From contig CM068368.1 of NCBI GenBank assembly GCA_034769895.1, positions 337,861,076-337,925,075 on the forward strand: 64,000 nucleotides of DNA. Direction: 5' to 3'. The notes beneath the pieces were generated by a model. The model did not search any database. It worked only from the letters and a program-made list of their open reading frames with translations, and was not told the DNA's origin. Origin of the DNA: Magicicada septendecula (lineage: Eukaryota > Arthropoda > Insecta > Hemiptera > Cicadidae). Position numbers and translations under genes: made by a program. Of the stretch, positions 55,168-64,000 are shown piece by piece; position 1 is the stretch's first letter, and every line of letters begins with the position of its first letter.

Positions 55168-58100
55168 CAGTGGCGGCGCTAAAGAAACGGGGGCCCCCCG
55201 CGAAACTAATTAGGGGGCCCTATAAAAATGGTTAAATTTTGTATACGTAATAGGGGAAAACACTCAAATGAGTTTCTATTTACGTGTGTTTCACAACAAT
55301 GGTTTGTGAATACTTTATCGTCTATGACAAAGCGTTTGCAATTTGCAAAGGACGTTTTACACGTGTACAAACTCTTAAAATTCATTGTTGCTAAATAGAC
55401 AAAGTTCTATACAAACTGTAAAAAAACCAAAATAAGAAGAATGATTTATTTTTACGTCAAAGATCTAAATTCAGACCATGAAACAGTACCGCACAAAGAG
55501 TGTTAAAAATTTATTATTTAAAAATGAATATCAAAGTAACATTCTAGCTTTTTTCAAACATTTAAATTAGTTTGTAACTGAATTTGTAAAATTCTTGAAT
55601 ATACTCTATACAAGTGTCTCCTTAATAATCCAATTCAATAACACTCGAACTCAAGTAATGTACAATATTTACAGATGAGGCTCAACCAAAGTTCACTGTT
55701 TTCCTAAGCCTAGTCTTCTTTTTTTAATAGCTAAGAACTTTTCAACCACTTCGTTGATATTAGTTTTCTGTGTCTCTTCATGCTCAAGTCACTGTGTGTG
55801 TACAGTGCCAAGTCACTCAACCGAGTTTGGGCCATGGTACTTCTTAAGTATGATTTAATGAATTTAAGTTTTAAAAAGCTTCTTTCCGCTGTAGCTGTTG
55901 TGACAGGTATGGTTAAATAAAGCTGCAAAGCTGTAGTTAAGTCTGGGAGGCAACTCATAAGGCAGCTGTTTTCTTCAACCAGTAAATTCATCATTTCTCG
56001 AATGCTTTTCTTGTGTACAATTTCTTTGGCCATCAGAGCTTTGAAGGATATTACTTGGTCAGGCAGTGATGTGGAAAGGTCACCAGGATACACATTTACC
56101 AGAGCCTTACTTTTCTCCACTATTGTCTCTTATGAGAAGTTTACTAAATTCTGAGGCGTCAGGAATGAAAACTTATCATCAATGCAACGCAATCCTTCGA
56201 ATCTCATTTGTAGCTGAGCTATTACAATATCTAGTGTTGCATTGAAAACTTTTACTTCAAATGATTTCACTGTCCTGAATAATACGATTTTTTGTCAAAC
56301 CCATCAGCCCGAATGGTAATTCTCACTTACCTGTTAAATCTTTTGCTGATTTCACTGGGTCGTCAATTCTATGGTCAACTGATAATTCAACAAAGAAGCG
56401 TTTTACAACTCGCTTACGCTTATTTTTCGTGTTACAAGTTTAGTCCCATGACTGGGCCAACTGTTTAGCACCAGCAAGAAAGCCGGCAAAGTCCTTTCTT
56501 AAAACTTTTAACTCATCACAAGCGCGGCTTAGAAACTGCCACGCTCTGCCTAGGTCAACAGTTGGCCTCTGTAGTGCTTTTGAAGTTACATTTACATTCT
56601 CTAAAATCTTAGTTTCAAGGCAGAGCACAAGAATAAATTCAAAGTTTTCCAGGTGGTTTCTAATTGCTAATGCTTCTTCTGCCTTGGGGTTTTTTGAGCT
56701 GTACAGAATAATTTCTGTCAAACACTTAATCACATTTTTGAAATCATTTCTTAAAGCTAACAGATAGTCGTATCTAGAAGACCACCTTGTTGGACATAGC
56801 TTTTTTAAAGTTAGATTTTTGGCAGAGCTGTCTTCTTTAACGGCAGTGTTAAGTTCTTGCCATCTATATAAGCTTTCATTGAAAAACACAAGTTTTCTGA
56901 ACTATGTCATAAAATTGTCTTATTTCAGAAATATTTGATACTGAATCATTGATCACCTTCAGGTTTCGTGCAGCACAGTGTACGTAATCCACGTTTGGGA
57001 CTATATCCATAATTCTTTTCTGTAACCCAGAGTATTTCCCGCTCATTGTTGCTGCACCCTCATAACCTTGACCTCTACACTTACTAATGTCAATTTCATT
57101 TGTTTTCAAAAAGTCTAAAATCTTACTTTGAAACCCCTCACTGTTGGGATCCTTTATTTCTTGAAATCCCAAAAAGGACTCACTAATCACAGTTTTATAA
57201 TTGCCAGGAGATTCTTCTACTATGTTAATGTATCTGATTACAACACTCATTTGGTCAATCTTAGAAATGTCTTGTGTGCTATCAACAATTATAGAAAAAA
57301 AAAGGAGACGAGTGAATCTGTTTTAGTAAGGCAGTCAATACTGATTTTCCTAGCAAGTTAATGATTTCATTTTGAATGTCATGGTGGAGGTATTTTGATC
57401 TGGTTTTTTCATTTTCTAAGTGTACACTAAGGAGAGAATCGTAGCGAAAAACTAAAGATATTATGTTCAAAAAATTTCCACTTTCAGGATTTATTTCATG
57501 TAATGATTCTCTATGGCCACGAAACGGCAATGAACACAGTGCGAATGATTCATGGTTCGAATGACATCCACAATCCGTATGAAAATATCTTTCCATTTTT
57601 TCCGCTCATCGGAAATTTGATCAGCTACCGTTTTACTCCTTTTCCAAGTGGCATACGTGAGACAAGATTGTAAATGAGCATTGCTACTTTCATGAACTTT
57701 AATTTTTTTACTGAGACCTTTCCAATCTCTAATATCGCCTTCACGCCAGCTTTGGGCATCAGCACTTTGGCTGAAAAGCCAACATGGTAAACAATAGACT
57801 CCATCTAGATTACGAGAGTAACAAAGCCAAAACCTGTGAGCAATTTGGCCTGCTGCAGTTTTGAAAGAATAATATGCTGTACTGAAAGACCGCTTAGAAA
57901 CGGAATTCTTCGGGAAAGGACCCTTTGGTTGACAAGGTTCACTTAACGTTATTAAATTTTTCACCTCGTCTGTCATTGTAGCTTGATTTTTATAGAATGC
58001 AATATCTGTCTCAAAACTTTGGCAGTTTGGATCGGAAGGGCCTGCTAAACTAGTTTTATTTGCGTGATTACTTACAACTTCAGCTGGTTCAAACTGATTT

Positions 58101-58899
58101 TCTGGTCCAGGTATGTCTTCAGACTGGCGAACACATTCAATGCCTAGCAGTTGTTCTTCTTGTTCATGTTGCAGTTGCTTATTTGTTTCCGTAGTTGTAT
58201 CACTTGTAGCCGACGGACTAATGTTTAAATCAGGTTTATTGTCACTGTCACAATCAACTTCAAGTCCGATTTTTGTTTCTTTTTCATTACTTGCACTTGG
58301 CCCGGGTTTGGGTTGTTCAACTTCACATTTTGATGATTTTTTTAAAAACTGGTCGAGTTTTGAAAGTTTACTTTTAGATTCTTCTCGTTGTTTTTGCAGT
58401 TTCCTTTTCTTAGCACCACTTAAATATTCACGCTTACTTTCCATTTTATAAACTCTGTCTCTAACACTCTAACTCTACACAAAATACAAAAACTAAAATC
58501 AAATGTTAAGTCATTAAACTTAAACGGCACTAAATTACGAAATGAATGCAATACAGTACTATCGCGCAGGAGATGAGACGCACTACTGAGTACTGAACTA
58601 CATTGTGTTGTGTTTGTTTACGTCTCCTCAGTGCCGAGTGACTCATCGCATGGACGTACGGGCACCACAAGAGATAAGATAAGCTTCGCTTACAAACTAC
58701 AAACAGTAATGTCATTTCGGAAAACGTAGTTTTTTGCATGTCTATACACTTAAATAAAACGTATATTTCGTATTTTAAATACAAATTTGCCGGTAGTTGG
58801 ATCCCATTAAAACTTTTTTCCTATTATAGCTCGTTTCATATTTCTTTCTAGGGGCCCCCCGCGCCGCAGGGTCTGCGGGGGGCGTTATCGCCGCCACTG
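55168..58899 (-). mobile_element. hAT transposon with perfect target duplication
   Basis: The ends are CAGTGGCGGCGCTAAAG on the left and, on the other strand, CAGTGGCGGCGATAACG on the right. The flanks TTCAAAAT at 55160-55167 and 58900-58907 are identical 8-mers. The transposase is on the minus strand (58444 to 55731). The perfect duplication and well matched ends suggest a recent insertion, the youngest event of the nest, although the gene already has frameshifts. Confidence 0.93.
55731..58444 (-). pseudogene. hAT transposase, TTF zinc finger / ZMYM-like, several frameshifts
   Basis: Five minus frames in order: 57491-58444 has a Lys-rich start, then SAGQIAHRFWLCYSRNLDG-like residues and VYCLPCWLFSQSADAQSWRE, the TTF zinc finger; 57282-57596 (linker); 56876-57250 with CRGQGYEGAATMSGKYSGLQ and DYVHCAARNLKVINDSV, the RNase H-like core; 56440-56889 with KKLCPTRWSSRYDYLLALRN; 55731-56120 with TATAERSFLKLKFIKSYLRS, the dimerisation motif. 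In the core the usual His after VHCAA is Arg. A run of nine A at about 57296 marks one frameshift. Domain content is complete, so only a few repairs of frame separate it from a normal hAT. Confidence 0.85.
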
Positions 58900-60099
58900 T
58901 TCAAAATATAAATGCATAATCACAGATCTGGTAGTAGTCACCATTACTGTTCATTGATATAGTTGATATAGCAAAATTAAGTATAGATAAATATGGACTC
59001 AGTATGAATGATCCTTAGTGGGTACAGTCAACAATAAATTACTCAAATACTAAATAATGGATCCTTCACAAGTTTAAGCAGGATATAAATTAAAGCAATA
59101 AGTCATAATGAATTACATGAAGATTTAAATGCAACCTTTAAACAATTAATATTTACTGATAAGTTATAATTTTCCCTCTTACTCCACATTCTGAATTCAT
59201 TTTCTAAAACAGTACAAAATTTGTAATGACTCTTCAGCATTGAGTCTCAGTTGGCTATCACAGTTAAATTAATTGAAAGGGTTAATAGCAGGTTTCAGCA
59301 GATTATATCCTGTACTCTTATTAAATCTGAATTTTGAAAATTATTCAATAGTTACGAAATAAAACACTATACTTCAGAAATTCTTGGAAGTCAAAATGTA
59401 TGTGCACTGTTGCTCACTGAACTAGTAATGGAATGTTCCCACCTGTTTTAATGACTGACTTAACATGACGAAGAACTCTGGTTACTCTATTTGAAATGTG
59501 TGGTGTGTGCGCGGGTCAGAGGTCGGGAAGTCAACGTTCTCTACGGGTCAGCGATGCTTGAAGGTCTTGGATGCATGCTGATTCACTTGATGGCTTCGGG
59601 GAGTGACATGTTGCTAGCTTACTCTGCCCATGGTGACAGATGGTCAAGTCACCATGTTTGAAACCCCAATCTCCTGTCTAAATCAAGGACCCTGAAACAG
59701 CTTTATAATTTACTCGCTCATAGTGTGGAGTACGTTACATATATACAGGCACCTCCCCTGGAACCGTCAGATGATCTCTCCGTGAAAGTGGTGAATGAAA
59801 TGAGGAATTGAACAACGTTCCTTTAGCCGAAGTTGGCTTGGTAAAAACACAAGTTGTAGATTGTAAACTTACAGGATCAGCTGACCACAATGGCCAGTTA
59901 GATAAATTCGTCAAGCGGCAAGGCACGGCCTGGCTAAATATCGTCACGCTCGAGGTCACCACCGCAGGCTTACAGTGAAACATAGTTTCGATGGCGACAG
60001 ACGACGTGATCAAGGGCGCGTAGACTAGCGGCGGCACTTCGAATTCAAAATATTTGCCATAAACAATCTTCTACTACATTATATTAGGCCGTGACTCGG

Positions 60100-61248
60100 C
60101 TAGTCATGGCACAACATTAAGTTTCCAGGAAGACGAATCTCCCACCCAAACACCAATTTTTCTGGAGTCATGCCGGTTGTGTCGTGTACTGATGATCTAT
60201 ATGCCATGAGGAATAGTGGTATACGTTGGTCCCAGTCTGTTTGGTTCTCGTCAACAACCGTCGAAAGATGCTGTTCAAGTGTTCTATTGAACCTCTCAAC
60301 CATCCCGTCTGACTGAGGATGCAGAGGCATTGTCCTGGTCTTTCAAATTCCGAGTAGACGGCATAATTCTTTAAACACTCCTGATTCGAAATTTCTCCCT
60401 TGATCCATATGGATTTCCATAGGGGCTCCATAATGGCAACAGAAGTTGTGAACTAACTGCTTTGCCACAGTGGTAACCTCCTGATTTGGAATTGCGTAGG
60501 CTTCCACCCACTTAGTAAAGTAGTTACCTACAACCATGATGTACCGGTTTCCATCGTCAGTAACTGGGAATGGTCCAGCAATATCTATGGCAATTCTCTC
60601 GAAAGGTAGTCCAACGTTACACTGTCTCATTTTTCCTCTGCTTCTGGTTTGTGTGCCCTTGCTTGCAGCACATATTTCACACATCCGAACCCATTCCTCT
60701 ACGTTGTGGCGAAGTTGAAGCCAATAGAATCGCTTCCGTATTTTGTCAAGGGTTTTGTTAACGCCAAGATGGCCTCCAGATGTTCCATCATGCATCTCCT
60801 TCAAAACAGACTGCACTTTACTTCGGGGAACTATCAACTGCATGACCACGTCTCGTCCATCTGCACTTTCCCAAGCCCTTTTCAGCAATCCGTTTTCTAA
60901 GGTGAGAGATTCCCATTGTGCCCAGTAGCCCTTCAGCAATTCGGAACCATGGCAGATATCTCGCCAATCCGGGCGGCGACCTTCCTCTTTTGCTGTCAAG
61001 ATCGGTCCAATGTCTTCATCAGTCATCTGTTCTTGTCGACAGTCTTGTGTTGTCCAGCCGTCAGCCAGGAAATCCACAGTGATGGCTTGAACATGTTCGC
61101 TTGAGTTTTGTTCTTCCTTTCTGTGGCAATGTCGGGAGTCTTCCGGGCACGGTCTTCGTGATAAGCCATCTGCATTACCATGCAGGCGCCCCCGCCGATG
61201 TTGTACCTTGAAGTTGTACTCTTGCAGACGTTCAAGCCACCTTGCCAA
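60100..61248 (-). pseudogene. Gypsy integrase: zinc finger and catalytic core
   Basis: It begins with the end of RNase H (RGRLHGNADGLSRRPC). HDGTSGGHLGVNKTLDKI and EWVRMCEICAASKGTQ give the HHCC zinc finger. FERIAIDIAGPFPVTDDGNR holds the first catalytic Asp, EIHMDQGRNFESGVFKEL the second, and SDGMVERFNRTLEQHLS the Glu. A TGA stop follows LLGI at about 60345. The protein reading continues to 60118 and is then interrupted by the insertion, to resume at 54810. Confidence 0.87.
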
Positions 61249-61333
61249 CTGTCCTTCTGGATTTTTAAATCTTAAGAGCTATGCAAGTGTGGCATGGTCG
61301 GTACGTAGTGAAAACTCTCTTCCATAGAGGTAT

Positions 61334-61666
61334 TTATGGAAGTGCTCCAACGCTCGGACAATTGCCAGCAACTCTCCTTGTGACGCAATAATTTCTCTCC
61401 GGTTTAGAAAGTGTCTTGCTGTAATACGCTATTACTCGTTCTTCACCATTTTGCACTTGAGACAAAACAGCTCCTAGACCAGTATTGCTTGCGTCTGTGT
61501 CTACGATGCACTTCCCTTCGGAAGCTGGAAAAGCGAGAATTGTTTGCGAACATAATGCAATCTTCAACATTCTAAATGCTTGGTCACACTCCCTTGACCA
61601 CTGGAAGTTTCGTTTATTTTCCGTTAGCTCATGTAGTGGTTTAGCAATAGTAGCGAAGCCTTTCAC
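61334..61666 (-). pseudogene. Gypsy RNase H
   Basis: CDQAFRMLKIALCSQTILAF, then KCIVDTDASNTGLGAVLSQV and VIAYYSKTLSKPERNYCVTR. The Asp of VDTDAS is the first catalytic residue of the RNase H fold. A frame change at about 61390 breaks the domain. Confidence 0.85.
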
Positions 61667-61687
61667 AAAATGTCGGTAATATGAGCA

Positions 61688-62426
61688 TTACCCCAGGAAA
61701 CTCCGACCTTCATGTTTACTCTTCGGAACTGGCCAGTCTCTTACGGTGTCTATTTTAGCATCCATGCTAACACCCGCTGCCGAAACCAGATGGCCCAGAT
61801 ACTGTACTTCCTTCTGGAATAGAGAACACTTCTTTGGGCTCAGCTTCAGTTGTGCGCCTTGAATTCTAGTTAGAACTTCCTTAAGGTTTTCCAAATGGTC
61901 TTTGAAAGTCTTCCCGATCACTATGGCATCGTCTAAGTAAACAAGGCAAGTTTTCCACGTCAGGCCTCGGAGTATCATCCATCAATCTCTCAAATGTTGC
62001 CGGTGCATTACAGAGTCCAAATGGCATGACATTAAATTGGAATAAGCCACTTGGGGTCGAGAAAGCGGTCTTTTCCTTGTCTTCTTGATGAAGATCCACT
62101 TGCCAATATCCACTCTTCAGGTCCAGTGTGGAAAACCACTGTGATCCGGACAACGTGTCGAGTGTATCGTCAATGCGAGGCAATGGGTAGCAGTCTTTCT
62201 TTGTAATATCATTTAACCTCCGGTAGTCTATGCAGAAACGCAATCCACCATCCTTCTTCGCTACCAGCACTACAGGAGAAGACCAAGCATTTGGCGAAGG
62301 TTCGATTACTCCCTCTGTCAACATGTCCTGTACTAACCGAGACATTTCCTCTTGTTTAGATAATGGAGGCCTTCGAGGAGGTTGGCGTATTGGTGTTGTG
62401 TCCCCGGTATTGATGCGATGTTGCAC
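61688..62426 (-). pseudogene. Gypsy reverse transcriptase
   Basis: The first frame (61881-62426) has EEMSRLVQDMLTEGVIEPSP, WSSPVVLVAKKDGGLRFCID, LDLKSGYWQVDLHQEDKEKT and NVMPFGLCNAPATFERLM. The second (61688-61978) has CLVYLDDAIVIG with the YLDD active site and LFQKEVQYLGHLVS. A one-base shift at about 61980 separates the fingers/palm from the active site. All seven motifs can still be read. Confidence 0.88.
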
Positions 62427-62812
62427 AAGAGAGGTTCTTCCCAGTGACTGTCGCCGAACTCCAAAACAATCTTTGAATTCGTGTAAAAACTGTATGTTCT
62501 TTTACCTCACCACTTGAGAGGTCTTTAGAAGATCTGTTCAGTAATTCTTGCAGTTCCTCTGGTAATTTGGAATTATCCGAAGCACTGGATCTTCGTTGCG
62601 TTATTCCAGCTACCCAGGCCACAGTAGTCAATTTGCCTAGGAGCGTATTGCTTTGTAAAGTGATAGCTTGATCCAAAATATTCGCCACTCTAATAGGTAC
62701 ATTTCCAGTTTCGTCAGGTTTTACTAAACTTCTGGCAATTAGTATGCCCGGTGTGCTGACTACCTGGCGTTTGAATATAGAACACTGGTTGCCCCTAGTA
62801 TCTACATCAGTT

Positions 62813-63235
62813 CTAACCATGATGATCTTTTCGGGGTTTGGCGGAACAGTTACGGCCACTTGGTTTATGATGTCCATCGATTTTTCTGCTGTCGTCATTG
62901 TTGATAGCAATTCCCTCTTCGCCTCCGATTCTCAAGACATTGTTCTTGAAGTCAACTATAAATCCATATGCGTTCATAACGTCCACACCAAGAATTGCTT
63001 CATCCACAATGTCTGCAACTAGTACTTGATGATTAAACTCAAATCGACCGAGGCGTAGGTGTATCTCCACTTTTCCATACACTTTTACAGGCCGTCCAGT
63101 AACTGTTCGCAAGCTGCAAGAGCACCAGATTGGCTTGAGATCTTTCACCACGTCGGGGCGCACAATAGAAACTGTTGCGCCTGTGTAAACTGTAATCGAG
63201 GTTGGCCTTTCATGAACAAATACGGTAACTACCAA
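62813..63235 (-). pseudogene. Gypsy protease with altered active site
   Basis: The frame has ITVYTGATVSIVRPDVVKDL, RPVKVYGKVEIHLRLG and VDEAILGVDVMNAYGFIVDF, the retropepsin pattern of gypsy elements. The catalytic motif should be Asp-Thr-Gly-Ala; here Asp is Tyr. ILGVDVM is the conserved flap-distal ILG motif. The next part of pol (62427-62910) is a linker to the reverse transcriptase. Confidence 0.8.
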
Positions 63236-63356
63236 GCTCCCGCTGTTTTTCTGAAGTGTAGAAATTGCGTATTGTCTAGGGGCTTCGTTCCTTCAGTTAG
63301 TCAGCACACGTTTGTACCGACTATTGCTCGTTTCCCTGCTGCTGAATTATAACCTG

Positions 63357-63398
63357 ACAATCTCGTTGTAGATGTCCAGGTTTCCCACATCTATAACA
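63357..63398 (-). other. Gag zinc knuckle (CCHC)
   Basis: The minus strand reads CYRCGKPGHLQRDC, a CX2CX4HX4C knuckle that binds genomic RNA. It lies just downstream of the gag frame and upstream of the protease. Confidence 0.85.
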
Positions 63399-63423
63399 CT
63401 TCGGTTTTCCATCCTTTCTTATT

Positions 63424-63928
63424 TTATTCTGTGGCGCCGACCGTCGAGTCTGTTCCTTGTTCTTCCTCATCGTCTGTGCCGTCGTGATCTTTTAGCGCGC
63501 ACTTTAAGACTTGTCCAACCAGACGCTGATTTGGCGGCCTCAAATTGCAAAGCATGTACCAGGGCGTCCGCACTGTTCTGGTGTCTTGCCATTTGTAACA
63601 CTTGCTGTAGTTCATTATCTCGGACACTGGCAGTAAATGTCTGCATCGCAAAACTCGTTCGGAAATCTTCTGGCGCTTCAGGATAGGCCAGTCTAATTAG
63701 TCTGTCGATACTTGCTTCAAACTCTTGAAGACTCTCCCCGGAATGCTGTCGCCTTGTTCTCAACTGGGTGCAGTACACATCTCGTAAATGTTTATCACCA
63801 TACCGTAATTCTAGAGCTTTTATCAACTCGGCATAGATGTTCTGGCTATCAGGTGGCACTTTCTGTAGTAGTTCTGCCGCGGGTCCTTTTAATGCGAGAA
63901 CGAGTGAGACTGCCTTGTCTTTGTCCAA
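63424..63928 (-). pseudogene. Gypsy gag
   Basis: The main frame (63467-63928, 153 codons) has KAVSLVLALKGPAAELLQKV, IYAELIKALELRYGDKHLRD, RRQHSGESLQEFEASIDRLI and RLAYPEAPEDFRT, the retrotransposon gag domain. An overlapping frame to 63424 (LKCALKDHDGTDDEEEQGT) continues the protein after a frameshift near 63500. A stop after GATE breaks it before the zinc knuckle. The N-terminus is cut by the window or lies in 63929-64000. Confidence 0.82.
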
Positions 63929-64000
63929 TTATTCGCACATGCAGCAGCTTCAAATTGGCGGAGGTACGTTGCCCAGTTACTGGTTCCGTCAAAGGTTTGA

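Larger units (their letters stand above)
54811..60112. mobile_element. Solo-LTR-like insertion in the gypsy integrase, split by a hAT
   Basis: The gypsy integrase reading is broken exactly here, with AACAT at 54806-54810 and again at 60113-60117. The insert starts TGTAACACC and, allowing one extra base, ends in GGCA, so TG...CA. Without the hAT inside (55168-58899 plus its 8-bp duplication) it is about 1.56 kb with no protein-coding frame that I recognise. This fits a solo LTR of an unrelated LTR element. I could not find a second copy or confirm the ends. Confidence 0.5.
53856..64000 (-). mobile_element. Ty3/gypsy retrotransposon, minus strand, runs off the window
   Basis: Going down from 64000 on the minus strand the order is gag, protease, reverse transcriptase, RNase H, integrase, LTR, the Ty3/gypsy order. 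The 3' LTR (53856-54419) is complete; the 5' LTR should lie beyond 64000. A 5.3 kb insertion (54811-60112) splits the integrase. Nearly every domain carries a stop or frameshift, so the element is inactive. No envelope gene is seen. The base before the LTR, CATAT, is half of the target duplication; the other half is outside. Confidence 0.9.

Noticed and set aside
59735..60037. 100-codon minus frame in the solo-LTR-like segment
   Set aside because: No recognisable motif, located in noncoding LTR-like sequence, and a weak candidate compared with the pol frames.
60536..61104. Plus-strand frames over the gypsy integrase
   Set aside because: They are antisense shadows of a clearly recognisable minus-strand integrase.

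Overview
The window is AT-rich animal DNA. It is almost certainly from an arthropod and probably an insect, because the one host gene I can recognise looks like an arthropod MAP kinase kinase 7 (hemipterous, MAP2K7) and the transposon families are those common in insects. Two exons of this gene lie on the + strand, at 16875-17026 and 48652-48765. They have canonical splice sites and join in phase 0. The 31.6 kb between them is one intron, and most of it is transposable-element debris. I could not find the upstream exons or the rest of the kinase domain here.

Layout. 1-6.5 kb: AT-rich with no recognisable gene. 6.58-16.76 kb: an LTR retrotransposon with two nearly identical 2.6 kb LTRs, a 4-bp target duplication, a tRNA-Lys-type primer site, a decayed coiled-coil gag-like region, a nested hAT MITE and only the tail of an integrase. 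It ends about 115 bp before the first kinase exon. 18.36-22.01 kb: two Penelope-like element (PLE) clusters built as inverted repeats of GIY-YIG endonuclease ends. 24.64-26.57 kb: a decayed hAT. 27.3-27.8 kb: a LINE-like tail running into about 104 GAA repeats. 28.8-30.1 kb: a decayed mariner. 31.0-31.6 kb: a fragment of an IS630-type transposase. 34.06-43.33 kb: a decayed Helitron on the minus strand, split by a 4.4 kb insertion that carries a spliced Tc1/mariner-superfamily transposase, a 160-bp tandem satellite and a tRNA-derived SINE head. 44.6-46.6 kb: a third PLE with reverse transcriptase and endonuclease. 47.9-48.5 kb: a GC-rich island just before the second kinase exon. 49.1-50.3 kb: two more PLE pieces. 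50.5-51.7 kb: a second decayed mariner. 53.86-64.0 kb: a Ty3/gypsy element on the minus strand, interrupted by a solo-LTR-like insertion that is itself interrupted by a hAT with a perfect 8-bp target duplication.

The most coherent theme is RNA-level. At least six unrelated-looking PLE pieces carry a hammerhead-ribozyme-like core (CUGANGA, a stem, GAAA, then a short palindromic stem III). Several are present as facing inverted copies, all inside or next to the intron of one stress-kinase gene. Almost every transposon protein here is broken by stops or frameshifts. The best preserved are the PLE endonuclease at 19.7-20.2 kb and the spliced transposase at 35.4-36.5 kb.
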